Below the pieces are notes generated by a model, which saw only the letters and a program-made list of their open reading frames with translations, ran no database searches and had not been told where the DNA came from. Positions 1-10,549 of a stretch of DNA of 64,000 nucleotides are shown here, in pieces. How positions within the stretch are numbered: the stretch's first letter is position 1; every line of letters starts with the position of its first letter. The position numbers and the translations under genes were made by a program. The DNA is from Cornus controversa (taxonomy: Eukaryota; Streptophyta; Magnoliopsida; Cornales; Cornaceae): positions 21,058,806 through 21,122,805 of the forward strand of contig CM048848.1 in assembly GCA_026545225.1 (NCBI GenBank), in the 5' to 3' direction.

Positions 1-1380
1 GACATGGGAGAGATTGAAAGAAATTTTAAGGTCATGTCCACACCATGCTATCCCAAAGTGGCAACTAGTGTAAAGTTTCTATGCTGGGTTGAGTGATCAA
101 CATAGGCAAATGGTAGATTCCTCTTGTGGAGGAACATTCCTTCTTAAGAGTCCGGATGAGGCATAGAGACTTTTTGAGAGCCTAAGTGAAAATTCATCTC
201 AACGCTCTTCCTCTCGAAAGGGTAAAACACCCAATCTAGTAAAGGAGTGTTTGAGTTATCAAGGTCAGATGAGGTTGTCATGCAAGTAGAGGCCCTTACT
301 CAAAAAATTGACCAACTCATGAAGAGTGGGCTGCCTCCTCCTAGCCAACCTGTTCCAAATGAGGAGGGGTGTTCGTTTTGCTATAGCACTTCACATTATG
401 TGCGGGATTGTCCTATGGCTGGTCAATCTCCTGATTATGCTCAAGAGTAATCGAATGCCGTGTATTCTAAACCAATAAATGATCCATACTCAAATACTTA
501 CAATCCTAGTTACAAGAATCATCCTGCATTCTCTTGGAAATCTCAGGAACCAAGTCCATCTTATCAAGGGCAAAATTCCTACAATTCCCAATCTCAACAG
601 CCTCAATTTAGGCCGAATCCTTAACCATATCATCAAAAATCCAATTACCAAATTCCACCAACACCTCCTCCGAGAAGCCAAGGCTTTGAAGAAAGAGTAC
701 TAAGCAATCTTGAGGCTAACACCCACTTATTGCAGTCCCATTCTCAATCAATTTCTAAGCTTGAAGCCAATGCTAAATCTATAGCAAGGCTAGAAGCTCA
801 AATAGGGCAGCTAGCTAATGCCTTGAATAGAAGAGAGGAAGGAAAGTTGCCAAGTCAACCGGTGGTGAATCCTAAGGGTGTTCATGTGATTGATGATCCT
901 TCATCTTCATCTTATGATGCTCCTCCTGAGCAGGTGCAATCAATCACCACCCTAAGGAGTGGTAAAGTCATAAACTCCAAGGTTGAGCAAGAAAGAAAGG
1001 AAACTATTGAGCATCCTAAAAATTCAAAAAAATCCCTCATGAATCAAAATGTGAACAAAATCTCTAAAAATCCAAAGAAAAAATTAACTGAAGTTGTATT
1101 ATCATCCACTCCAAAATGTGACACATCATTTGAGCCTCCAGTTCCCTTTCCTCAAAGATTGAAGGAACCTTCTCACTTTGGAAAGCAAGGAGAGAAAATC
1201 CAGGACATGATGGAAATTTTTAAACAAGTGAAAATCAATCTTCCTCTCCTTGATGCTATTAGGCAAATTTCCTCCTATGCTAAATACTTGAAGGACTTAT
1301 GCACTCAAAAGCATAAATCCAGGAACAATGTTCTTAGAAAAGTCCTTTTAACCGAGCAAGTGAGTTCCATTTTTCAGCAC
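1..1380 (+). pseudogene. gag remnant of the outer Athila-like element
   Basis: The C-terminal part of Gag, the structural protein that packages retrotransposon RNA. A zinc knuckle CSFCYSTSHYVRDC (C-x2-C-x4-H-x4-C) lies at 370-411. Downstream are the Gln/Pro/Asn-rich stretch and a helical segment (ISKLEANAKSIARLEAQIG, about 748-804) that recur in the inner copy. Breaks include a stop at 448-450 (TAA where the inner copy has CAA) and another near 622 (TAA against CAA). The part before 247 is in a different frame. The N-terminal Gag core lies outside the window. The boundary with protease is not defined by sequence and is approximate. Confidence 0.8.
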
Positions 1381-1850
1381 CAAGCCCCTCCTAAATTCAA
1401 AGATTCGGGTGCCCCAACTATCTCGTGCACCATTAGTAACCACGAATTTGAAAAGGCACTTCTTGATCTAGGGGCTAGTGTCAACTTGCTTCCCTTCTCA
1501 GTGTATAAGCAATTAGGTTTGGGGGAACTTAAGCCCACCACTATAGTGTTGCAACTCGCCGACCGATCGGTGAAGCAACCACGTGGCATCATTGAAGATG
1601 TGATAATTCAAGTGGATAAGTTTTATTTTCCAATGAATTTCATAGTCCTTGATACAGAACCTGTCCAAAATCTTACTAGACATATTCCAATCATTCTAGG
1701 TCATCCATTTCTAGGTACGGCGAACGCTTGCGTTAATTGTCACACTGGAGTAATGGACGTCTTATTCAGGAATATGAAAGTTCGATTGAACATCTTCAAT
1801 GCCTCTCACCACCCATCCAACGATGAAAGTGAATGCTTTTGCGTTGATGT
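1381..1850 (+). pseudogene. Aspartic protease domain of the outer element pol
   Basis: A retropepsin-like protease domain that would cleave the Gag-Pol polyprotein. The active-site motif DLGAS is at 1465-1479, in the context LLDLGASVNLLPF. A downstream IILGHPFL stretch near 1690-1715 resembles the second conserved hydrophobic-Gly motif of retropepsins. The domain lies in the longest open stretch of this copy (730-2235), which also holds the end of Gag and a proline-rich linker towards reverse transcriptase. No break is seen inside the domain itself. The rest of pol is broken, so no functional polyprotein is expected. Confidence 0.8.
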
Positions 1851-2091
1851 ATTGGAAGATCTAGTCCAGGAAGCACTGTCCTCCATTCTTTCGAAGGATC
1901 CTCTCGAGATGTGCTTGAGCCACTTTAACTGTGATAACTATGACATTGAGCAATCTATAAGTGAAGTCAATTCACTACTTGATGCCACATCTATCATGAA
2001 TTCACCTAAATGGAGAGCACCGAAAGAACCTTTGCCCCCTTTGTCAAATACTTCCCAGACTACTTCTCTAGTATCCCCTCCACAACTTGAG

Positions 2092-3733
2092 CTTAAGCCT
2101 CTACCAGCTACTCTCAAGTGTGCATTCTTAGGCTGCAATAAAACCCTCCCAGTCATCATTGCTTCCAATCTGACTAATGAACAAGAGAGGAAACTCCTCA
2201 AAGTGCTAGAAGAGCACAAGGAAGCCATAGGATGAAGTGTTGCTGATATAAAGGGAATAGATCCTTCCATATGTATGCACCGCATACATTTGGAAAAAGA
2301 TGCAAAGACCTCACGAGAGGCACAACGTTGATTAAATTCCAATATAAAAGATTTTGTAATGAAGGAGGTTGTGAAATTGCTAGATGCGGGAATCATTTAC
2401 CCCATCTCAGATAGCAAGTGGGTTAGCTCTACTTAAGTGGTACCCAAGAAATCAGGCATCACTGTGCAACCAAATGACAAGGGTGAGTTAATTCCTCAGC
2501 GCACCACCACAGGATGGAGAGTGTGCATAGACTTTAGGAAACTTAACTTAGCAACTAGGAAAGATCATTTTCCACTTCCATTCATTGATCAAATCCTAGA
2601 GAGGCTAACGGGTCAGAGTTTCTTTTGTTTTCTAGATGGATATTCCGGATATAATCAAGTGGCTATAGACCCGAGAGACCAAGAGAAAACCACTTTCACA
2701 TGTCCATTCGGTACATTCGCTTATAGATGCATGCCTTTTGGGTTATGCAATGCACCTACAAATTTTCAATGGTGTATGGTGTTTATCTTTTCTGACATAG
2801 TGAAAAACTTTTTGGAAGTATTCATGGATGATTTTTTTGTCTTTGGACCTTCATTTGAATCTTGTCTCCATAATCTATCCCGTGTTCTTACACGATGTCA
2901 AGAGACAAATCTCATCCTTAGTTGGGAAAAGAGTCATTTTATGGTTCAAGAAGGCATTGTCCTAGGGCATATTGTGTCCAAGAAAGGAATAGAGGTTGAT
3001 AAAGCTAAGGTTGAACTTATTTCCAAACTTCCTCCACCATCTACGATGAGAAATTCTTTCATTCCTTGGGCATACAAGGTTTTACCATCGCTTCATCAAG
3101 GATTTTAGCAAGATCTCTCAACCTCTGTGTCGCTTTCTTGAAAAAAAGTCTTGCTTTACCTTTGATGCAGCATGCCTTGAAGCTTTTGAGAAGCTGCGCA
3201 CGTTGCTTACACAAGCTCCAATACTCATTCCTCCAAATTGGGCTCTCCCATTTGAGGTGATGTGTGATGCATCCGATTATGCAATGAGAGCAGTTTTAGG
3301 GCAACGTTTAGATAAATTGCCTCATGCAACCTATTATGCAAGCAAAACCCTTTCCGAAACTCAAATAAATTATACCACGATAGAAAAAGAATTGCTTGTT
3401 GTGGTGTATGCCCTAGACAAATTTTGAGCTTATCTCTTAGGTTCAAAGGTCATTGTCTATTTTGATCATGCTGCCCTCTGGCATCTTTTGGCAAAGAAGG
3501 ACACCAAACCCCGACTAATCCGATGGATACTCTTGTTGCAAGAGTTTAATTTTGAGATTAGAGACAAAAAGGGAACAAAAAATGTCGTGGCAGATCACCT
3601 CTCTAGGATTGTCATTGAGACTCTAAATGATTCCCTCCTAGTTTGTGAATCCTTTCCGGATGAACAAATTTTTGTAGTCTCTCAAGAGAGCATTCCTTGG
3701 TACGCGGACATTGTCAATTTTTTGGCAACATGA
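2092..3733 (+). pseudogene. Reverse transcriptase and RNase H remnant of the outer element
   Basis: Ty3-type reverse transcriptase followed by RNase H. Motif A (FLDGYSGYNQ) has its catalytic Asp at 2635-2637. The active-site motif FMDDF has both Asp codons at 2827-2832. RNase H starts with MCDASDYAM near 3260 and ends around VVADHLSR near 3590. The catalytic residues of reverse transcriptase are kept here, unlike in the inner copy. Breaks: TGA at 2233-2235 (TGG in the inner copy), TGA near 2329 (CGA in the inner copy), TAA near 2434 (CAA in the inner copy), a frame change near 3050-3110 between the two domains, and TGA near 3426. The domain cannot be expressed intact. Confidence 0.88.
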
Positions 3734-4999
3734 AAAATTCTGTCCTCTTGGACCAAGCAAGAGAAGGATCATTTCTTCTCCCAATCTCGATCATATTATT
3801 GGGAATATCCTCAACTCTTCAAATATTGTCCGGACCAGTTAATTCAAAAATGTGTCCCCGATATTGAATTCCAAAGCATTTTGAAATTCTGTCATACACT
3901 TGCTTGTGGAGGACATTTTAGTGCAAAGAAAACCGCAGCAAAAATTCTTCAATGCGGGTTTTTTTGGCCAACACTTCATCGGGACGCATATTCATTCTGC
4001 CGCTCTTGTGAGCGATGCCAGCACCTCGGTGCAATGTCCCGCAAAGACATGATGCCTCTTAACCCCATTCTTATCGTTGAGATATTTGACGTTTCGCGCA
4101 TCGATTTCATGGGACCCTTTCCACCATCCTTTGGTCATGAGTACATACTTGTGGCTGTGGACTACGTATCTAAATGGATAGAGGCTGTGGCTACCAAGTC
4201 CAATGACCACGCAGTCATGGTCAAGTTTATACAAGCTAATATATTTAGTCGATTTGGCACGCTACGAGCCCTCATCAGTGATGGAGGTAAACATTTCTGT
4301 AATCGATTCCTCCGAACCCTTCTCACCAAATACTATGTCACACATAAAGTAGCCACCCCCTACCATCCTCAAACCAGTGGATAAGTGTAAGTATCCAATC
4401 GGGAAATAAAGAATATACTTGAAAAAATAATTCGGCCTAACTGGAAAGATTGGTCATTATGCTTAAATGATGCACTATGGGCCTACCGAACTGCATATAA
4501 AACTCCCATTGGAATGTCGCCTTACCGGTTGGTATATGGAAAAGCTTGCCATCTTTCGGTTGAATTAGAGCACAAGGCTATGTGGGCCACTAAAGCGTTC
4601 AACTTTGACATGAAATTAGCCGACTCCAATAAAAGGCTTCAAGTTAATGAATTGGAAGAATTACGACATGATGCGTATGAGAACGCTAAAATCTATAAGG
4701 AAAGATCTAAGGCCTTTCAGGATAGCAATATTCGAGTCAAAACATTTTCTCCGGGACAGAAAGTATGGTTGTACAATTCACGGCTCCGTTTGTTCCCTGG
4801 AAAACCCTGATCCCGTTGGGATGGCCCATTTCTGGTACACTCTGTTGCTCCTCATGGAGCAGTGGAATTAAAAGACCCAAACGATCGAACATTTTTTAAA
4901 GTCAATGGACAACGGTTAAAACCATGTGTGGATGACCAAGCTGGAATAGAGTATGTGGATGTCGTCAATTTAACGGATCCCATCTATTTTGACTCGTAA
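3734..4999 (+). pseudogene. Integrase remnant of the outer element
   Basis: Integrase inserts the cDNA into the chromosome. The zinc-binding region (HTLACGGH followed by CERC) spans about 3893-4020. The core keeps Asp in IDFMGPF (near 4100) and in LISDGG (near 4273). The codon that holds the catalytic Glu in the inner copy (GAA within GQVEL) is TAA here, near 4388. A further stop lies two codons before it, at 4382-4384. The C-terminal part (near 4514-4999) is recognisable up to FDS near 4990 but contains a TGA near 4808. The region between 3734 and 3880 also has a frame break. There is no chromodomain. Confidence 0.85.
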
Positions 5000-5170
5000 A
5001 ACTGATTCAAACGTCAAGCCATAGACGTACAATTTGGTGCGACCATGGTAGCTATCATGCATCCATGATGTCCCTCTAATCTAAATCGAATTTGTATCTA
5101 AATGCTTTAAATTAGAGTTAGGTAGGCATTAAATGAAGTGGTTGAAAAACAAAAATTCTGCAATCATCAT

Positions 5171-5376
5171 TTTGATTGTGCAAAATCCACATTTCGCACA
5201 ATCAAAATCTCGATTGTGCAAAATCCACATTTCGCATGATCGAGATGTGGAGGAGAAATTGTGAAACTCTGCAGAGTGCAAAGTCCCGAGAGGTGAGTTC
5301 CTTCGATAGCATGTCGATAGCACTTCGAACAATCAAAATTTCGATTGTGCAAAATCCACATTTCGCACAATCGAAA
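5171..5376 (+). repeat. Palindromic repeat array A (outer element, internal)
   Basis: Imperfect palindromic units built on TCGATTGTGC and its reverse complement (GCACAATCGA), for example CGATTGTGCAAAATCCAC followed by TTTCGCACAATC, repeated at 5173-5240 and again at 5325-5376. The same units occur in this element's 3' LTR at 21851-22005. The array lies between the end of pol (4999) and the leader of the 3' ORF, about 30 bp before a TATA-like site. The inner element has an array of different core sequence at the same place (13731-13980). Not coding; short antisense ORFs across it are chance. Confidence 0.75.
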
Positions 5377-5405
5377 AGGGCACGCAAAGAGCACATGCGG
5401 AAGGT

Positions 5406-5412
5406 TATAAAT
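5406..5412 (+). promoter_or_regulatory. Candidate internal TATA box for the 3' ORF (outer element)
   Basis: TATAAAT lies 30 bp after the palindromic array and just before a CT-rich stretch that would make a typical plant leader. The corresponding spot in the inner copy has TTATTTATT (14009-14017). The promoter role is inferred from this arrangement and its conservation in two copies; no transcript evidence is available. Confidence 0.4.
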
Positions 5413-5585
5413 TTCAAACATGACCCTTCACATTCATCTCACTCCTATTCGCGTAATCAACACTTCCATCCCTCTCGGCCGATCATCCCAAAACCCCTCA
5501 CGCCATTCATCATTGTTCTCCACCATCTGCGAAGGAGCAACCATCGTTATTTGCCTTCTCGCACCAATCGACAGCGTCTCCTTGG

Positions 5586-5997
5586 GTAAGTATAGTTCCA
5601 TATTTTTCATTGTTTATCTTTCACTTCCCTTGAGTTTAGTTGACTGCATGGGCATGACTAGGGAGAGGAAGTATGTGTTTAAATGGATTTGTGTCATTAC
5701 TGCATTTGATTATGATGTTGGGTATGCGTTGTGCCCACGAATACATGGGGTGGGATGCAAACAAGAGAACTATTCGGTTGGGGTGCATTGTGATGACTAG
5801 GTGTGTGTTGTATATCTATGTGAGTCATAATAGATTTAGATTTTGCCTTGAGCATGAATGAAGTCTGCGGTTTGAATGGCTTTCGCCATTCCTAGTGATT
5901 TTTGATAAGCCGCCCTGAGCATGTTTTGGAATGCATGTCTTGATGCACCGACTTAGATCAATTTTTTTTAATTTACTTCATTTTTCAATAATTACAG
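5586..5997 (+). other. Intron-like interval in the leader of the 3' ORF (outer element)
   Basis: A donor GTAAGT begins at 5586 after a CT-rich leader. A T-rich tract ends in the acceptor TTACAG at 5997, fourteen bases before the ATG of the 3' ORF. The inner copy has the same arrangement (14255-14698, GTAAGT to GTGCAG) although the sequence between has diverged. This suggests a spliced 5' leader. Whether it is used is not known. Confidence 0.5.
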
Positions 5998-6010
5998 ATA
6001 GTACCAGAAT

Positions 6011-6291
6011 ATGGCTCGTGTGAAGAATCCCGATATTCAGATTTGAGACGTACCGGGCAAAGCTTGGCGCACTGGAGGATTTCATCCCGAGCATGTTTTT
6101 GACCCCACAGAGTTTGAGAAGCGTCAGGACACAGCATGCGTTGTGGCAGAGCTGTGGCAATGCTGACTTGATAGACTGCTCCAGCCGCCATCCGAAGTTG
6201 CATATAGTAGGCTGGTGCAGGTCTTCTACGAGCACATGACATACTCGTGCACCATGCCCGGTACTCTACAGACTGTGGTGGGAGGGACTAC
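6011..6291 (+). pseudogene. 5' part of the Athila-type 3' ORF (outer element), split by insertion
   Basis: Starts ATGGCTCGTGTGAAGAAT, matching the start of the inner copy's 3' ORF (ATGGCGCGTGTGAAGAAT). It corresponds to the ORF in the env-like position of Athila-type elements. The inner copy's product resembles the plant retroelement protein family often labelled putative plant transposon protein. An in-frame TGA occurs eleven codons in (about 6044) and frames shift after it, so it was already broken or has decayed since. The segment reading TVVGGTT stops at 6291, where the inner element begins, and resumes at 19139 after the duplicated ACTAC. Confidence 0.7.
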
Positions 6292-7681
6292 TGATAAGTG
6301 TTCAATACTATGTATTTGAACTCTCTTTATTGCATATGTTAGTCCCGTTATTGCTTTTACCGAGATACGTTTAAGGTATTTTTGTGTTTTTGATGTATTG
6401 CAGGTTTGGTAGTAAAAGAAGAAAGGTTTGAGGCCATTTGCAGTTGAAGAGCAAAATTCAGAATTAAAGTTAAGGCATCTCGATCAATCGAGATGTTGAT
6501 CTCGATCAATCAAGATCTCGATTGATCGAGACTTGATTTTGATTGATTGAAATTTCGATTGATCGAGATTCCAAAGACCCACTTGCCCACTTGCTCACCT
6601 GCTCTTCCCACTTGTAACAAAATCCCCCTTTTTGCACGACTTAGAGGGATTGTCTGACTTGAACAAGACATTTGGAGACATTCTTGATATAGTTGGTATA
6701 TATATTGATATATATATATATTTATGGTGGGCCCCAAGGTTGAAAAAGAGGCCATAAAGCACACAAAAAAGCCATTCTCTCATATCTCTCATACACATCA
6801 GACATACACATAGAGAGACATTTGGGAGAGGAGAAGAAGCAGCTGAACCAGACCTTGAAGCTTCATTTCTCCATCAATGGAAGAGTGCAAGGCTGCCATA
6901 AGCAACTAACTTCTCTACTAGGGTGTGGGTGAAGCCCCTAGCCATGTAAACTTGTTCATTTTTGTAGCATTTTGGGATTTGTATTTAAATGTTGATTATT
7001 TAGTCTAGTGACAATGTACACTTATACATTTCTTATATATATTCATTTGATATTGGTTTTATTCTTGTCTTAGAGTAGAATCTATCTTGTGAATGCACAA
7101 CATTTGCATATTTCACAAGAATTGCAAATGATGGCTAAGTAATGGTGTTTAAATGAATGTGTTGTTCTTGCTTGTATAAACCATGCCAAGATAACGTAAT
7201 TTGGATGCATGTAGGTTCACTTAGAGAGTAGGGTAATTAGTTAGGTTGAAGAACTATGCTTGTTGAAGATGGATTATGATAGGTTTGCACACACATTAAT
7301 CTTTTGATATGTCATTCATGTCACAAGCCTAATGACATTGTTAGAAATTTAATTTATGAATCCCAAGCTTGCTACACTTGTGAACATGTGAATGGCTAGT
7401 GGTGGAAACCACCCCTAGTTCTCTCTCCCAACTTTTAACTCTTTAAATTTATTGTTTTTACATTTTATGCAATAGTTTTAAACCAAAATTCAAAACCTTG
7501 TTTTTAGAATTAAAGTGGAATTAATCTTTCTTTAAGACAATTACGACTAGTCCTCGTGGGATGGATACCCTCTATATAGAACCGTATCTACAAAGATTCG
7601 TGCTCTTGCGAGTGGTTAAATTATATTTTGAAAAAGGGGCAAAAATAAGCTTACAATTATAATTCAAGTTTAGCCACATCA
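6292..7681 (+). repeat. 5' LTR of the inner Athila-like element
   Basis: Runs from TGATAAG to CCACATCA and matches 17725-19138 almost base for base. It contains a palindromic array (6476-6571) and a TA-rich TATA region (about 6697-6725). Downstream is a transcribed-looking stretch with short AT-rich segments. The last bases lie six nucleotides before the primer binding site. Confidence 0.95.
6476..6571 (+). repeat. Palindromic repeat array B (inner element, 5' LTR)
   Basis: Several units of CTCGATCAATCGAG or its reverse complement (CTCGATTGATCGAG) packed into about 95 bp, each nearly self-complementary. It begins about 185 bp after the LTR start and lies roughly 130-150 bp upstream of the TATA-rich stretch. 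The same units form an array inside the element (13731-13980). Confidence 0.8.
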
Positions 7682-7687
7682 AAATTT

Positions 7688-7705
7688 TGGCGCCGTTGCC
7701 AGGGA
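7688..7705 (+). other. Primer binding site, tRNA-Asp type
   Basis: TGGCGCCGTTGCCAGGGA lies six bases after the 5' LTR. It is complementary, with one apparent mismatch, to the 3' end of plant tRNA-Asp, the primer commonly used by Athila-type elements. Minus-strand DNA synthesis would start here. Confidence 0.85.
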
Positions 7706-7959
7706 CTACGGTTTGATTATCACCATTGAAAGATTAAATCTAGTTTAATTCTTAGGCTAGAAATTCTTTCATTCTTTTTTTGTAAATAGCTTGTTCTTAT
7801 CTCTCAAATTACTTGATTTTAGGTATACCACATAGCGGGCATCTAAAAGGATCAAAGTTGGAACCCTTTGTGAGTATAAAGTCTAAAATTGTGCATTTGA
7901 GTAAATTTTATTTATTTATTTTTATTTTACATATTGAGGTGTTGTCATACTTTTAATGC

Positions 7960-9300
7960 ATGCTAGGTAGATGGTCATTGTCACTTCCTTTGCTTCCTTG
8001 TAATAGTGAACTTGAACGAACACTTAGACAACGTAGAGGAACCTCTAGGAACCCTATATTGCCTAGGACTGAAAACATGGAACCAAATAAGAGACAACCT
8101 CCTAGACTACCTCCTTTTAATCATGAACAACAACCTCCACCTCCTCCTCCTCAAGGAGAGTTGCTTATGGACTTTTATCTTCCGACTACATTTGAAGTAC
8201 CTTCATGTATTCAATTTCCAGATGTAGCGGCAACTCAATTCGAAATAAAGTCCTCCACCATCAATCTTTTTAATAGCTTCCATGGTCTCCCAAATGAAGA
8301 TCCATACTGGCATTTAGATTACTTCCTTTCTGTGTGTTCCACCATTAGGGTACCACATTTTACGGAGGATGATCTAAAGCTTCGTATGTTTCCATTCTCC
8401 CTAAAAGATAAAGCTAGAAGTTGGTTCAATTCCTTAGAACCTAACTCAATCCATTCTTGGGCGGAGATGCAAATTGAATTCTTAAAAAAATACTTCCCAA
8501 TGGGAAAGACGAGTGATATTCGACGAGCAATCACCGGATTCACCCAAATTGATCAAGAACAATTTCATGAGACGTGGGAATAATTAAAAGACCTTCTTAA
8601 ATCTTGTCTGCACCATGCTGTCCCAAAATGGCAGCTAGTGCAAAGTTTTTATGATGGGGTGAGTGAGCAACATAGGCAAATGATAGATTCCGCTTGTGGA
8701 GGTGGATACCTTTTGAAAAGCCCAGATGAGGCATGAAAAATTTTTCAAACCCTAAGTAATAACTCAGCTCAACGCTCCTCCACTAGAAAAGGGAAATCCA
8801 CCCAACCTTGTAGATGAGGTTGCTATGCAAGTAGAAGCCTTAACCCAAAAAATGGACTAAATCGTAAAAAATGGGTTGCCTACTCCAAGCCAACCTATTC
8901 AAAATCAGGAAGGGTGTTCATTTTGCTATAGCACTTCACATTATGTGCGAGATTGTCCTATTGTCGGTCAATCTCCCGATTATGCTCAAGAGCAAGCGAA
9001 TGCCTTGTACTCCAAACAGATGAATGATCCATATTCAAATATCTACAGTCCTGGTTACAAGAATCATCCAGCATTTTCATGAAAATCTCAAGAATCAAGC
9101 CCCTCTTTTCAAGGGCAAAATTCCTTTAATTCTCAATCTCAACAGCCTCAATATAGGCCAAATCCTCAACCTTACCATCAAAGATCCAATTACCAACAAC
9201 CACCACCTCCTCCAATAAGCCAAGGCTTTGAAAAAAGAGTGATAAGCAATCTTGAGGCCAATACTCACTTGTTGCAAACCCACTCTTAATCAATATCTAA
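7960..9300 (+). pseudogene. gag remnant of the inner Athila-like element
   Basis: The N-terminal Gag reads openly from 7960 to 8583 (207 codons). It has a proline-rich start (about residues 48-66) followed by the retrotransposon Gag core, including ARSWFNSLEP and FLKKYFP. A TAA at 8581-8583 ends it. The following part needs frame changes and has stops near 8859 and 9079. A zinc knuckle CSFCYSTSHYVRDC lies at 8915-8956. At 9079-9081 the codon is TGA where the outer copy has TGG; near 8859 it is TAA where the outer copy has CAA. The true initiation codon may be upstream or downstream of 7960. The protein would form the particle that encloses the RNA. Confidence 0.85.
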
Positions 9301-10549
9301 GCTTGAAGCTAATGCTCAATCTATGGCTAGGTTAGAAGCTCAAATCGGGCAACTAGCTAATGCTTTGAATAGAAGAGAGGAAGGTAAGTTGCCAAGTCAA
9401 CCGGTGGCAAACCCTAAGGGTGTTTATGTGATTGAGGATCCATCATCTTCATCTTGTAATGCTCCCCCGGAGCAAGTTCAATCAATCACCACCTTAAGGA
9501 GTGGTAAAATCATAAATTCCAAGGTTGGGGAAGAAAAAAAGGAATCCCATGAGCAATCCAAAAATCCAAAAGAATCTCAATCAAATCCAAATGTGTTTCC
9601 TTCAAATCCAAATGTGAACAAAGTCCCACAAAATCCAAAAGGAAAGGCAAGTGAAGTTGTGTCGCCATCTATTCTAAATCTTGACACCTCTTTTGAACCT
9701 CCGGTTCCTTTTCCTCAAAGATTGAAGGAACCTTCTCATTTTGGGAAGCAAGGAGAGAAAATTCAAAACATGATGGAGATCTTCAAACAAATAAAGATCA
9801 ATCTCCCTCTCCTTGATGCAATCCGGCAAATTCCCTCCTATGCTAAATTCTTGAAGAACTTGTGCACTCAAAAGCGCAAATCTAGGAACAATGTTCCTAA
9901 GAAAGTCCTCCTAACTGAGCACATAAGCTCCATTTTCCAACACCAAGCCCCTCCTAAATTCAAAGATCCGGGTGCTCCAACCATTTCATGCACCATCGGA
10001 AATCAAGCTTTTGAAAAGGCACTTCTTGATTTAGGGGCTAGTGTCAATTTGCTTCCATTCTTAGTTTACCAATAATTAGGTTTGGGGGAACTTAAGCCTA
10101 CCACAGTTGTGTTGCAACTTGCCGACCGCTCGGTGAAGCAACCACGTGGTATCATTGAGGATGTAATAATTCAAGTGGACAAATTTTACTTTTCGGTGGA
10201 CTTCATAGTCCTTGACACGGAACTAGTCCAAAATCCAAATAGACATATTCCTATCATTCTAGGTCATCCATTTTTGGCCACGACAAACGCTTGTGTTAAT
10301 TGCCGTATCGGAGTAATGGACATCTCTTTTGGGAATATGAAAGTCCATTTGAACATCTTTAATGCTTCTCACCACACATCCGACGAAAGTGAGTACTTTT
10401 GTGTTGATATAGTGGAAGACCTTGTTCAAGAAGCGCTTCCTTCCATTCTTTCTAAGGATCCTCTAGAGGCATGCCTAAGTAATTTCAACTGTGATGATTT
10501 TGATATTGAGCAATCCATTTGTGAAGTTAATCAATGCTTAATGTCATGA
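9301..10549 (+). pseudogene. gag C-terminus and protease of the inner element
   Basis: Open from 9323 to 10075, with the ARLEAQIGQL helical segment, a variable Lys/Pro/Asn-rich linker, and the protease active site DLGAS near 10028-10042. TAA at 10073-10075 interrupts the protease, at a codon that is CAA in the outer copy. The frame then continues from 10082 to 10549 through the second protease motif (IILGHPFL). A frame change near 10534 leads into reverse transcriptase. Compared with the outer copy the linker is about twelve residues longer because of repeated Ser-Asn-Pro units. Confidence 0.82.

Noticed and set aside
4514..4871. Two overlapping plus-strand ORFs as separate genes
   Set aside because: One is the integrase C-terminal part; the other is the same DNA in another frame.
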